Shown here in pieces: positions 6,148 to 14,910 of a stretch of 28,622 bases of DNA. Made by a program: the position numbers and the translations under genes. The stretch spans positions 1 through 28,622 of the forward strand of contig NZ_DIUM01000099.1 of assembly GCF_002423035.1 (NCBI RefSeq), in the 5' to 3' direction. Origin of the DNA: Thiocapsa sp. UBA6158. GTDB lineage: Bacteria; Pseudomonadota; Gammaproteobacteria; Chromatiales; Chromatiaceae. Below the pieces are notes generated by a model that was not told the origin of the DNA, did no database searches, and saw only the letters and a program-made list of their open reading frames with translations. Position 1 is the stretch's first letter, and every line of letters begins with the position of its first letter.

Positions 6148-7902
6148 CTACCGCCCCAACCCTGCCGCGATCTGCCGAATCCGCTCGACCATCGCGACCA
6201 GACCGTTGCGGCGGGTCATACTGAGATGCTCGTCGAGGCCGAGTCGGCTGAAGAAGGCTTGCGCATCGAAGGCGAGGATGGCGCCGGCCTTTTGGCCGGA
6301 GTAGAGCTGCTGGAGGAGCGCGATGAGGCCGCGGACGATGTTGGCGTCGCTGTCGGCGAGGAACTCGATGACGTCTTGCGAGCCGGGACGCACGCGGGCC
6401 GCCAGATGGACGCGGCTTTGGCAGCCGGGAACGAAGGTCTCCGGCGCCTTCAAGGCATCCGGCATCGGCGTCAGGCGCTCGCCGAGATCCATGATCTGTT
6501 GATGGCGCATCGGCCAATCAGGCAGAAGATCGAAGATCTCCGCGATCTCTTCGGCGGCCGACTCGGGCGAGTCGGCGACCGCGGCCGGATAGAGGATCTC
6601 CGCGGGAGGCATTTCGGTCGGCCCCTTCCTGGCGGACGCCTCGCGAGCGACGGAAACGATCTCGGCGAGCGCATCGGCGAGCCGCTCGACCTCAGCCTCG
6701 CTGTTGTAAACACCAAAGGATGCGCGCGCGGTGGAGGCGATGCCCAGGCGGTCCATCAACGGCTGGCAACAATGGTGGCCGGTGCGGATACAGATGCCGC
6801 GCAGATCGAGCTGCATGCCGATATCCAGCGTGCCGATCGGCGGATCGACCATGACCCAGGAGACCACGGCGGCCTTGTGCGGGGAAGTGCCTTTGATCTC
6901 GAGACCGGGGATCGCCGAGAGCCGTTCGGTAGCCCGACGCAGGAGACGCTGCTCGTGCGCAGCAATCCGCTCGAATCCAACCCCTTCGAGCCACTCGATG
7001 GCCGCGGCCAGGCCGACCGCGCCCGCGATATGGGGCGTGCCGGCCTCGAACTTGTTGGGGGGCGGCGCGAAGGTGGTCTTCTCGAAACTGACCGTCTCGA
7101 TCATGTCGCCGCCGCCCTGGTAGGGCGGTATCGCCTCGAGCAGGCCGCGTTTCCCGTAGAGCACGCCCATGCCGGTCGGCCCGTAGAGCTTGTGTCCGGA
7201 GAAGGCGTAGAAATCGGCATCGAGCGCCTGGACATCGGTCGCGCCGTGGGCGACCCACTGAGCGCCGTCGATCAGCGCAAGCGCCCCGGCGGCATGGGCC
7301 TCGTCGATGATCGCCTCGACCGGATTGACGGTGCCGAGTGCATTGGAGACGTGATTGACCGCAACCAGCCGGGTGCGCGAAGAGAGCAGGCGACGGTAGG
7401 CGTCCATGTCGAGCTCGCCGGCATCGTCGATCGGGATGACCCGGATGCGCGCGCCCGTAGCCTCGCAGACCATCTGCCAGGGCACGATGTTGGAGTGATG
7501 CTCCAAGCTGGAGAGGATGATCTCGTCGCCCGGCTGCAGGTTGGCCCGACCCCAGGAGGCGGCGACCAGGTTGATGGATTCGGTCGTCCCGCGCGTGAAG
7601 AGACACTCGACCGGCTCGGCGGCGTGCAGGAAGTGCGCGACCATCTCGCGCGCATAGTCGTGCATCCGGGTGGCATTACGCGAGAGCTGGTAGACCCCGC
7701 GATGGATGTTGGCGTGGTATTGCTGGTGATAGTCGCTCACCGCCTGGATGACCTGGAGCGGCTGCTGGGTGCTCGCGGCATTGTCCAGGTAGGCCAACGG
7801 CTGATCGTGCACCCGGGTTGCGAGGATCGGAAACTGGGCGCGCAGGGCCGTCAGGTCCAAAGGCACGGAGGGTGCGGGGGTCGGTGAGAGTCGCGGAGTC
7901 AT
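6148..7902 (-). CDS. sufS: Cysteine desulfurase SufS fused to sulfur acceptor SufE
   Basis: The 584-aa protein joins two normally separate partners of Fe-S cluster assembly. Residues ~15-425 are a group II cysteine desulfurase: LAYLDNAAS, HRGVY, the PLP lysine K238 in SGHKLYGPTG and the persulfide cysteine C378 in RTGHHCCQPL (a second Cys replaces the usual Ala). After a ~20-residue linker, residues ~448-584 are SufE, with acceptor C494 in VPGCQSRVHL. The fusion would pass sulfane sulfur from C378 to C494 within one chain. ATG at 7902 is the most upstream ATG that does not run far into glgA, whose stop lies 7 bases upstream. No sufBCD genes are adjacent. Sulfur may also feed other thiolation pathways. 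Confidence 0.95.
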   Translation of the reverse strand: MTPRLSPTPAPSVPLDLTALRAQFPILATRVHDQPLAYLDNAASTQQPLQVIQAVSDYHQQYHANIHRGVYQLSRNATRMHDYAREMVAHFLHAAEPVECLFTRGTTESINLVAASWGRANLQPGDEIILSSLEHHSNIVPWQMVCEATGARIRVIPIDDAGELDMDAYRRLLSSRTRLVAVNHVSNALGTVNPVEAIIDEAHAAGALALIDGAQWVAHGATDVQALDADFYAFSGHKLYGPTGMGVLYGKRGLLEAIPPYQGGGDMIETVSFEKTTFAPPPNKFEAGTPHIAGAVGLAAAIEWLEGVGFERIAAHEQRLLRRATERLSAIPGLEIKGTSPHKAAVVSWVMVDPPIGTLDIGMQLDLRGICIRTGHHCCQPLMDRLGIASTARASFGVYNSEAEVERLADALAEIVSVAREASARKGPTEMPPAEILYPAAVADSPESAAEEIAEIFDLLPDWPMRHQQIMDLGERLTPMPDALKAPETFVPGCQSRVHLAARVRPGSQDVIEFLADSDANIVRGLIALLQQLYSGQKAGAILAFDAQAFFSRLGLDEHLSMTRRNGLVAMVERIRQIAAGLGR

Positions 7903-7909
7903 CTTCGGT

Positions 7910-9379
7910 TCAGTGCACTCGGATGTGGCTGTAGATATCCAGGTACTGGCGCGCCGGTCGACCCCATGAGCGGTCGACACGCATCCCGTTGATCTGCAGC
8001 TGGCGAAAATACTCGGGGTGATTCCGCCACAGATCGATCGCGCGCTCCATGGCGGCTGCCAGGGCGGATTCGGTCAGGTCATCGAAGAGATAGCCGTTGC
8101 GCTCCTCGAAGGGACGATCCGAGTAGTTGGCGTCGAAGACCGTATCGGCGAGCCCCCCGACACGCCGCACGATCGGGACCACGCCGTATTTCATCGCGAT
8201 CATCTGGGTCAACCCGCAGGGCTCGTAGATGCTCGGGATCAGGATCATGTCCGCGCCTGCATAGATGAGATGGGACAACTCCTCGTCATACGCAAGGACC
8301 AGGCGACAATCCGGATGCCCCACAGTGTCCTCTTGGAGACGCCGGAACTGCTCGGCGACCACCGGATCGAGCGCGGCCCCGAGAAGCGCGAGCTGGCAGT
8401 CGAGCGCGCAGGCATGCGCGATGCCGAAACGCAGAAGATGCACGCCTTTCTGATGGTCGAGCCGGCTGACCACGGCCACGATGGGCTTGTCGTCCTGAAC
8501 GAGGCCCAAATAGGTGCGCAAGGCCCGGCGATTGACCTCCTTGCCGTCGAGCCGGTCGGCATCGAAGGGCTCGGGGATGTGGCGGTCGGTCGCGGGGTTC
8601 CAGAACGCATCGTCGATGCCGTTCAGTACACCGCCGAACTTGCCGTCATGGGTCTTCAGAACACCCTGCAGCCCCATCCCCTGCTCGGTGTTCTGGATCT
8701 CCCAGGCGTAGCGCGGCGAGACCGTGTTGACGAAGTTGGAAAAGACGATCCCGCCCTTCATCAGATTCACTACACGCGGATTGGCCGGATCCTGGAGACG
8801 GTCCGGCGTCATGAGGCGCGCCGGATCCAGACCGACCTGACGCAGGACGGATTCACCCACGACACCCTGGTAGCCGACGTTGTGCAGGCTGTAGCAGACG
8901 CGCGCATCTGTCAGCCCGAGCCGCTGGTACACCTCGAACAAGAGGACGGGCACCAGCGCGGTTTGCCAATCGTGACAGTGGATGACGTCCGGGCGCCTGC
9001 CCGAGGTCAGCATGAATTCCAGCACGGCCCGACAGAAGAAGGCGAAGCGATCCGCATCGTCGGCTTCGCCGTAGATGCGACCGCGCTGAAAGAACCGATG
9101 GGGCGAGTCGGACTCGATGAAGAAGCAGGTGATCCCGTCGACCTCGCCCGAGTCGACGCGACAGTCGATCCACTGATCGAAATAGGGGACGCGCAACCCT
9201 CGGCAGACCTCGCGGCGCCCCTCGATCAGATCGTGGCGCAGCGAATCGTACCCCGGCAAAAAGACCTCGACCTCTTGCCCGAGCGCGAGAAGCTCGCGCG
9301 AGAGCCCGTGCACGACATCACCGAGCCCGCCAGCTTTTGCGATCGGCGCACACTCGGCGCTGACCATGGCGATATACAT
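7910..9379 (-). CDS. glgA: Glycogen synthase (ADP-glucose type)
   Basis: GlgA extends alpha-1,4-glucan chains from ADP-glucose in storage glycogen synthesis. The 489-aa GT5 enzyme begins MYIAMVSAECAPIAKAGGLGDVV, where KAGGLGDV binds ADP-glucose. It continues with VIHCHDWQTAL and YSLHNVGYQG in the N-terminal Rossmann domain, FVNTVSPRYAWEI and GVLNGIDDAFWNP at the hinge, and VSRLDHQKG, the catalytic-region motif IPSIYEPCGLTQ and VRRVGGLADTV in the C-terminal domain. Length and motifs are complete. ATG at 9379 follows a GGGAA sequence. The gene is followed closely by sufSE (7 bases) and preceded by gltX on the same strand with a 112-base gap. Carbon storage fits a photoautotroph. Confidence 0.95.
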   Translation of the reverse strand: MYIAMVSAECAPIAKAGGLGDVVHGLSRELLALGQEVEVFLPGYDSLRHDLIEGRREVCRGLRVPYFDQWIDCRVDSGEVDGITCFFIESDSPHRFFQRGRIYGEADDADRFAFFCRAVLEFMLTSGRRPDVIHCHDWQTALVPVLLFEVYQRLGLTDARVCYSLHNVGYQGVVGESVLRQVGLDPARLMTPDRLQDPANPRVVNLMKGGIVFSNFVNTVSPRYAWEIQNTEQGMGLQGVLKTHDGKFGGVLNGIDDAFWNPATDRHIPEPFDADRLDGKEVNRRALRTYLGLVQDDKPIVAVVSRLDHQKGVHLLRFGIAHACALDCQLALLGAALDPVVAEQFRRLQEDTVGHPDCRLVLAYDEELSHLIYAGADMILIPSIYEPCGLTQMIAMKYGVVPIVRRVGGLADTVFDANYSDRPFEERNGYLFDDLTESALAAAMERAIDLWRNHPEYFRQLQINGMRVDRSWGRPARQYLDIYSHIRVH

Positions 9380-9491
9380 ACCTTGATTCCCGATTGGCTT
9401 TTTGATGGTGTGCGCGCCGAAACCCTCGACCCGCCCACGCCCGGCATCGCCCCGCAGACAGGGCGAGCCGAATGTCTCTCCTAAGCAGGTC

Positions 9492-10913
9492 TTACGACGA
9501 CTCGTTGACGCCACGCGCCGCAATGTAGGCCAACGCCTTGTCGATTCGACGCAGCGTCGCATCCTTGCCGACCAGCCGCAGGGTCTCGTCGATACCCGGC
9601 GAGGCGGCGCGACCGACGATGGCGACGCGCAGGGGCTGGGCGACCTTGCCCATGTTGGTTCCCAGCTCCTCGGCGATTGCTTCGACGACATGCTTGAGTC
9701 CCTCGAGCGTCCAGTCCTCGTAGGCCATCAGCTCGAAGGCCGCACGCAAGCGCTCGAGCCCCTCGCGGGCCACCAGACGCAGATGCTTCTTGGCAGACGC
9801 CTCGTCGAAGGTCTCGAAATCGCGATAGAAGAAGGCACTGATCTCGGCCAGTTCGGTCAGTGTCTTGGCGCGCGCGGCCTGAGCCTTGACCACCTCGATC
9901 AGATCGGGGCCGGTCGCGGGGTCGATGTCGAGCCGACCCATGTGCGGACTGAGCAGACGGGCGATCCGCGCGGGATCGGCATGATGCAGATACTGCTGAT
10001 TCAACCAATCGAGCTTGTCGGTGTTGAACGCCGAGGCCGCCTTGTTGACGTCGCCGATCTCGAAAAGCGTGATCATCTCCTCGAGGGAGAAGAGCTCCTG
10101 ATCGCCGTGCGACCACCCCAGACGGACCAGATAATTGAGCAGCGCCTCGGGCAGATAGCCCTGATCGCGATAGGCGATGACGCTCACCGCGCCGTGGCGC
10201 TTGGACAGACGCGCACCGTCGTCGCCGAGGATCATGGGCACATGGGCGTAGCGCGGCGGCTCATGGCCGAGCGCACGCAGGATGTTGATCTGGCGCGGGG
10301 TGTTGTTCAGATGATCGTCGCCGCGGATGACATGGGTGATGCCCATATCCGCATCGTCGACCACCACGCTCAGGTTGTAGGTGGGCGCACCGTCGCTGCG
10401 TCGGATGACCAAGTCGTCCAACTCGGCGTTGGCGAAGACGACCCGCCCGCGGATCATGTCGTCGACGACCACGACGCCGTCTGCGGGGTTCTTGAAGCGG
10501 ATGACATGCGGCGTGTTCGGATCGACCTCGTGGCCGCGACAATGACCGTCGTAGCGCGGTTTGAGCCGCTGCGCCATCTGATCCTCGCGCAGCTTTTCCA
10601 GGCGCTCCTTCGAGCAAACGCAGCGATAGGCCAGCCCCTTGGCCAGCAGCGCGTCGATCACGGCGTTGTACCGATCGAAGCGCTGGGTCTGGTAGAAGGG
10701 TCCTTCGTCGTAGTCCAACCCGAGCCAGGTCATGCCCTCGAGAATGGCGTTTACGGACTCGGCCGTGGAGCGTTCCAGGTCCGTATCCTCGATCCGCAAC
10801 ACGAACTGCCCGCCGTGCTTGCGCGCGAAGAGATAGCTGAAGAGCGCCGTGCGGGCGCCTCCGACGTGCAGATAACCGGTAGGGGACGGGGCGAATCGGG
10901 TACGGACGGTCAT
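9492..10913 (-). CDS. gltX: Glutamyl-tRNA synthetase
   Basis: This 473-aa class I aminoacyl-tRNA synthetase charges tRNA-Glu, which in this type of organism also feeds tetrapyrrole synthesis by the C5 pathway if glutamyl-tRNA reductase is present. It starts MTVRTRFAPSPTGYLHVGGARTA, with the HIGH-equivalent HVGG. It has LRIEDTD and the KMSKS-equivalent ARLSKRHGA near residue 240. The Cys-containing zinc segment (CVCSKE...CRG) of the bacterial enzyme is present, and the all-helical anticodon-binding domain fills the C-terminal third. The start sits directly after the divergent intergenic region shared with the Mth938-like gene. Confidence 0.97.
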   Translation of the reverse strand: MTVRTRFAPSPTGYLHVGGARTALFSYLFARKHGGQFVLRIEDTDLERSTAESVNAILEGMTWLGLDYDEGPFYQTQRFDRYNAVIDALLAKGLAYRCVCSKERLEKLREDQMAQRLKPRYDGHCRGHEVDPNTPHVIRFKNPADGVVVVDDMIRGRVVFANAELDDLVIRRSDGAPTYNLSVVVDDADMGITHVIRGDDHLNNTPRQINILRALGHEPPRYAHVPMILGDDGARLSKRHGAVSVIAYRDQGYLPEALLNYLVRLGWSHGDQELFSLEEMITLFEIGDVNKAASAFNTDKLDWLNQQYLHHADPARIARLLSPHMGRLDIDPATGPDLIEVVKAQAARAKTLTELAEISAFFYRDFETFDEASAKKHLRLVAREGLERLRAAFELMAYEDWTLEGLKHVVEAIAEELGTNMGKVAQPLRVAIVGRAASPGIDETLRLVGKDATLRRIDKALAYIAARGVNESS

Positions 10914-11056
10914 GGGCTTCCGGATCGGTTGAGTGGGACGCGTGGCGGCGATTCTAACAGAGCCCCTTCGACCTGCCCGCTTGTTCGCTCGGGTTCTGAT
11001 CTCGCTGTGTCGGCCTCACCTTGTCCAATCCAGCGACCTTCGGTTATGTTCCCGCC

Positions 11057-11464
11057 ATGAGATTCTCCGAAGCAGACGGCAGCAGCGGTCAACTGATCGA
11101 CGCCTACGGGAGCGAGGGCATCCTGATCGGGGGGCGACGCTTTACCCGCGGGCTGATCGTGACACCCAACCGGCTCGAAGAGGGCTGGGGTCCGGCACAT
11201 CCCGCCGATTTGACGCTCAAGCACCTGGATGCGCTGATCGCGATCGAGCCCGAGACCCGGATCATCGTGCTGGGGACCGGCGAGACACAGGTCTTTCCGG
11301 ATCCGGCGCTTTATTTTGCCGTGATCGGGCGCGGCATCGGATTCGAGGTCATGGATACGGGTGCGGCCTGTCGGACCTACAACATCCTGATCTCGGAAGG
11401 GCGGCGCGTCGTCGCCGGTCTGATGCCCCTGGCGCTGAACCACGCTGAACCGCGTCCGGCGTGA
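11057..11464 (+). CDS. Mth938-like domain protein (DUF498/NDUFAF3-type)
   Basis: The 135-aa protein shows the Mth938 fold features: ILIGGRRFTRGLIVTP, then ETRIIVLGTGETQVFPDP and GIGFEVMDTGAACRTYNILISEGRRVVAGLMPL. Mitochondrial relatives (NDUFAF3) assist complex I assembly; in bacteria the role is not established. ATG at 11057 is preferred over the in-frame ATG at 11021, giving the common N terminus. The gene is divergent from gltX. Its last codons (AEPRPA and the TGA at 11462-11464) lie inside a dispersed 85-bp repeat, so the original C terminus may have been replaced. Confidence 0.85.
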   Translation: MRFSEADGSSGQLIDAYGSEGILIGGRRFTRGLIVTPNRLEEGWGPAHPADLTLKHLDALIAIEPETRIIVLGTGETQVFPDPALYFAVIGRGIGFEVMDTGAACRTYNILISEGRRVVAGLMPLALNHAEPRPA

Positions 11465-11530
11465 GCAACGCGGCTTCGGCGATGCGTCGCGTTCGGCTTG
11501 GTCCGCGAGGCTTGGAGTCGACGCGGTTCA
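11446..11530. repeat. 85-bp TRAACCGCGTC element, copy 1
   Basis: Perfect 11-bp inverted arms TGAACCGCGTC (11446-11456) and GACGCGGTTCA (11520-11530). The left arm encodes the C-terminal residues of the Mth938-like gene, and the TGA stop lies 6 bases into the interior. Confidence 0.85.
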
Positions 11531-11623
11531 GGTCTCTTGTTCGGGTCTTCGGGTCCGAAACTTAACGGCCGCATGGCGGCTCACCGCTCGCTCGTCATCG
11601 CATTATCCGGAGCGCTCCAACCC

Positions 11624-12322
11624 ATGGATCGACAGATCATTCTCTCCATCCTCGGCGTCGCCGTCTTAGGCTTCTTGGGTGTTCTTCTCCTCATGCCCGC
11701 GTCCATCGAGGACGGCCCGGATCGCTTGCCTTGGCGCGTCACGCAGGATGCCTCCGGGCACTCGCAGGTCTTCGGCTTCACCATCGGGGAGACCACGTTG
11801 GCGGAGGTGCGCACGCTGTTCGGCGAGGACGGCAAGGTCAATCTCTTCCAAGACCCGACGCAAGCCGAGCCCTATGGTGTGGAGGCCTTCTTCGACCAGA
11901 TCCATCTGCAGCGCCTGCGCGCTGATTTCGTGATCGCGCTCGATGTCGACCAGGCCACCCTCGCCGCCATGTACGAGCGCGGCCTGCGGATCAGCCAGGT
12001 CGGCAGCGGCAGCCGCAAGATCAAGCTCGACCCGGCCGATGTCGAGACCCTGTCCGCCCGCCCGATCCGATCCATCAGCTACCTTCCGAAAGCCAGACTG
12101 GACGACGAACTGATCGAGCAACGCTTCGGCACACCCGATCTGCGCCTGACCGAGCCCGAGACCGAGATCGTCCATTGGCTCTACCCGGAACGCGGGATGG
12201 ACATCGGCCGCAGCCCCAACGGGACCGTGGTCATTCAGTACGTCAACCCGGACAACTTCGACCGACTCCTGAGCCCATTGCAGGATGCCGTCCCGAGCGA
12301 AGAGACGCCGCCGGAGAGCTGA
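11624..12322 (+). CDS. Membrane-anchored protein of unknown function
   Basis: I do not recognise a named family. The 232-aa product starts with a hydrophobic segment (about residues 5-24, IILSILGVAVLGFLGVLLLM), without an obvious cleavage site, followed by a soluble periplasmic part. The part near residue 50 reads FGFTIGETTLAEVRTLFGEDGKVNLF, reminiscent of domains that occur after SmpA/BamE-like anchors. Later segments are RISYLPKARLDDELIEQRFG and WLYPERGMDI. ATG at 11624 is chosen because the anchor follows at once and GGAGCG lies upstream. Its stop is only 2 bases before the ABC substrate-binding gene, so it probably belongs to that operon. The context alone does not give a function. Confidence 0.8.
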   Translation: MDRQIILSILGVAVLGFLGVLLLMPASIEDGPDRLPWRVTQDASGHSQVFGFTIGETTLAEVRTLFGEDGKVNLFQDPTQAEPYGVEAFFDQIHLQRLRADFVIALDVDQATLAAMYERGLRISQVGSGSRKIKLDPADVETLSARPIRSISYLPKARLDDELIEQRFGTPDLRLTEPETEIVHWLYPERGMDIGRSPNGTVVIQYVNPDNFDRLLSPLQDAVPSEETPPES

Positions 12323-12324
12323 AC

Positions 12325-13311
12325 ATGTCCAAGCACGCCATCATCTTCGCTCTGGCCTTGATTGGCCTCGCCATCGCCGGACCGACAACGGCCGCCGAGC
12401 CGACCAAGATCCGTTTCGTCACCGACTGGAAAGCGCAGGCCCCGCAAGGTGGCTTCTACCAGGCCAAGGCGCTCGGGCTCTATGCCGAGCAGGGGCTGGA
12501 TGTCGAGATCATTCAGGGCGGCCCCTCGGTGAATGTCCCCCTGCTCCTGGGCTCCAACGAGGCCGATTTCGGGATCGGCTCCAACAGCTTTATCCCGCTC
12601 AACATGGTCGCGGCCGGGATTCCGGGGACCGCCGTCGCGGCCATCTTCCAAAAGGATCCGCAGGTCCTGATCACGCACCCGCGCGAGGACATTCGATCCA
12701 TTGCCGACATGAAGGGTAAGCCGATCATGATCTCGGACGCCGGCGTCGGCAGCCATTGGATCTGGCTGAAGGCCAGGTTCGGATTCACGGATCGGCAGAT
12801 CCGCAAGTACACTTACAACCTCGCCCCCTTTCTCGCCGATCCGCGTGCAATCCAGCAGGGCTATGTCACCAGCGAGCCTTACGAGATCGAGAAGGCGAGC
12901 GGGATCGCACCGCAGGTCTTCCTCATGGCCGACGAGGACTACCCCTCCTACGGGACGCTCATCCTGGCCTCGGATCGCCGCATCCAAGCCAACCCGCAAC
13001 AGGTACGGGCCTTCGTGGCCGCCTCCATTGCCGGCTGGAAGGACTATCTGAGCGGTGATCCCACGCCCGGCAATGCCCTGATCAAGGCCGACAACCCCGA
13101 AATGACCGACGATGTGCTGCTGCACGCCATCGCCGAGATGAACCGCTACCGGCTCGCCAGCGCGGGCGATGCCGAGACTGCAGGGATCGGCGTCATGACC
13201 GAGGCACGCTGGCATGCCTTCTTCGCGACCATGTCCGCCGACGGGGTGTATCCGGAGAACCTGGATTGGCGGCGCGCCTACGCGCTCGATTTCCTCCCGC
13301 CAAAACCGTGA
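12325..13311 (+). CDS. ABC transporter substrate-binding protein, NMT1/ThiY/SsuA-like
   Basis: The 328-aa protein has a Sec signal peptide (MSKHAIIFALALIGLAIAGPTTAAE, probable cleavage after TAA-type Ala near 23). The mature part resembles the NMT1/THI5-like and SsuA/TauA periplasmic-binding families: KIRFVTDWKAQAPQGGFYQAKALGLY, GLDVEIIQGGPSVN, EADFGIGSN and the GKPIMISDAGVGSH hinge region. Members import thiamine-pyrimidine precursors, sulfonates, nitrate or similar compounds; the ligand here is not resolvable from sequence and no TPP riboswitch was seen upstream. A GGAGAG ribosome binding site precedes the ATG. It is followed with 4-bp overlap (GTGA) by the ATPase gene. Confidence 0.88.
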   Translation: MSKHAIIFALALIGLAIAGPTTAAEPTKIRFVTDWKAQAPQGGFYQAKALGLYAEQGLDVEIIQGGPSVNVPLLLGSNEADFGIGSNSFIPLNMVAAGIPGTAVAAIFQKDPQVLITHPREDIRSIADMKGKPIMISDAGVGSHWIWLKARFGFTDRQIRKYTYNLAPFLADPRAIQQGYVTSEPYEIEKASGIAPQVFLMADEDYPSYGTLILASDRRIQANPQQVRAFVAASIAGWKDYLSGDPTPGNALIKADNPEMTDDVLLHAIAEMNRYRLASAGDAETAGIGVMTEARWHAFFATMSADGVYPENLDWRRAYALDFLPPKP

Positions 13312-14051
13312 GCAGCGGCCTGCGCCTCGATCGGCTGGCGAAGACCTTCCCCAACGGGACCGCCGCACTCGGGGAGCTGAGCGCAGACATCGCCGCCGGC
13401 GCCTTCGTCTCCCTGCTCGGCCCCTCGGGATGCGGAAAGAGCACGGTACTGAGGCTCATCGCCGGGCTGGAAGAGCCCACACTGGGCCGTGTCGACTGGC
13501 CGCAGACACGCGGCTCGCTCGGCTTCATCTTCCAAGAGCCGACACTCATGGCGTGGACGAGTGCGGCCAAGAACGTCGCCCTGCCGCTCGAACTCGCCGG
13601 CATGGCCAAGACCCAAGCGCGTGAACGCGCCCGTGTCGCGCTGGAGAAGGTGGGTCTCGCGGGCTTCGCCGACGCCCTGCCCCGCGAACTCTCGGGCGGG
13701 ATGCGCATGCGCGTCTCCATCGCACGCGCGCTGGTCGCCGACCCCGATGTCCTCTTGATGGACGAGCCCTTCGCGGCGCTCGACGAATTCACCCGAAGCA
13801 AGCTCAACGACGATCTGCTGCGTCTCTGGGCCGAGCGTCGGTTTACCGGGATCTTCGTGACCCACTCGGTCTTCGAAGCCGTCTATCTGTCGCAGCGGAT
13901 CTTGATCCTCAGCGGGCGTCCGGGACGTCTGGTCGCCGACATCGAAAACCCTGCGCCCTACCCGCGCGAGCCCGGCTACCGGACCTCCGCCGCCTTTAAT
14001 GCGACCGCGCGCGACATCCTCGATGCACTCGAGGAGATCTCGACATGCTGA
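13308..14051 (+). CDS. ABC transporter ATP-binding protein (SsuB/TauB/ThiZ-like)
   Basis: The 247-aa ATPase drives the importer encoded around it. It has Walker A GPSGCGKST (about residues 43-51), the Q-loop FIFQEPTLMAW, the ABC signature LSGGMRMRVSIARAL, Walker B VLLMDEPFAALDE and the switch His in FVTHSVFEA. The tail ILSGRPGRLVADI is common in nitrate/sulfonate ATPases. The start is GTG at 13308, overlapping the TGA of the substrate-binding gene; an ATG further up lies inside that gene and is unlikely. The gene ends 7 bases inside the permease gene. Confidence 0.93.
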   Translation: MSSGLRLDRLAKTFPNGTAALGELSADIAAGAFVSLLGPSGCGKSTVLRLIAGLEEPTLGRVDWPQTRGSLGFIFQEPTLMAWTSAAKNVALPLELAGMAKTQARERARVALEKVGLAGFADALPRELSGGMRMRVSIARALVADPDVLLMDEPFAALDEFTRSKLNDDLLRLWAERRFTGIFVTHSVFEAVYLSQRILILSGRPGRLVADIENPAPYPREPGYRTSAAFNATARDILDALEEISTC

Positions 14052-14827
14052 TGCGGGGCCTGCGGATCATCCTGCCGATCGCGCTCTTTCTGGGTTTGAT
14101 CCGGTTCTGGGAGTGGTCCGTCGTCTATTGGGAGATCAAATCCTTCATCCTGCCCCCGCCGAGCGCCATTCTGGCCGTCTTCGCAACCGACGGGGCCTCG
14201 CTTCTCGGCTCGGCCTGGACGACATTGGGCACGACATTGGCAGCCTTCGCTCTGGCAACGCTCTCGGGCACGGCACTCGCAGCGCTCTTCGCCTCCAGCC
14301 GTATCACGGAGGCGGCGCTCTCGCCTTATGCCGTGATCCTGCAGGTCACGCCCATCATCGCCATCGCCCCTTTAATCATCGTCTGGGTCGGGCTCGACAA
14401 TGCCTGGCTCGCCGTGCTGATCCTGGCCTGGATCACCGCCTTCTTTCCGGTCCTGGCAAGCGCGACCGCAGGTCTCAAGGCGGTCGACCCCAATCTACGC
14501 GACCTCTTCCGGCTGTATCGCGCAGACTTTCGGCAGACCTTCATCCGGCTCATGGTCCCGTCCTCCCTGCCCTATCTGCTCGCCGGCATCAAGACTGCCG
14601 GCGGGCTCGCGCTGGTCGGCGCGGTGGTCGCCGAGTTCGCCGCCGCCTCCGGCAACACCGACGGGCTCGCCTGGCGTATCCTCGAGGCCGGCAATCGGCT
14701 GCAGATCGCCAAGATGTTCGCCGCGTTGCTGCTGCTCGCGCTCATGGGCGTCGCGCTCTACGCTATTCTGAGCTTCGTGGAATGGCTGCTCCTGCATCGC
14801 TGGCATGGAGATCGGCGGCGGGGCTGA
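14045..14827 (+). CDS. ABC transporter permease (SsuC/TauC/ThiX-like)
   Basis: The 260-aa inner-membrane protein has about six hydrophobic segments. Its binding-protein-dependent permease domain includes the conserved loop that docks to the ATPase, around AVDPNLRDLFRLYRADFRQTFIRLMVPSSLPYLLAGIK. It completes a binding protein/ATPase/permease set. The first ATG (14045) overlaps the ATPase gene by 7 bases; a second in-frame ATG at 14051 would give a TGATG-type coupling. The operon ends here, facing the convergent GNAT gene 83 bases away; no T-rich terminator hairpin was noticed in the gap. Confidence 0.92.
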   Translation: MLMRGLRIILPIALFLGLIRFWEWSVVYWEIKSFILPPPSAILAVFATDGASLLGSAWTTLGTTLAAFALATLSGTALAALFASSRITEAALSPYAVILQVTPIIAIAPLIIVWVGLDNAWLAVLILAWITAFFPVLASATAGLKAVDPNLRDLFRLYRADFRQTFIRLMVPSSLPYLLAGIKTAGGLALVGAVVAEFAAASGNTDGLAWRILEAGNRLQIAKMFAALLLLALMGVALYAILSFVEWLLLHRWHGDRRRG

Positions 14828-14910
14828 ACGCGCCCGGAAAGCAGCGCGTGGGTCCGCAAACCAGGCGAGCCGAAAAGCACCCCCCGGGACGGGATGTGCG
14901 CGAAACCTGC

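Noticed and set aside
6226..7887. Long plus-strand open frame (553 codons) opposite sufSE
   Set aside because: It is an antisense shadow of a clear SufS-SufE gene in GC-rich DNA and its translation shows no domain.
9402..11060. Long plus-strand open frame opposite gltX
   Set aside because: Antisense shadow of the unambiguous glutamyl-tRNA synthetase gene.
14824..14836. TGAACGCGCCCGG after the permease gene as an element arm
   Set aside because: Lacks the ACCGCG core and has no partner arm about 85 bp away.
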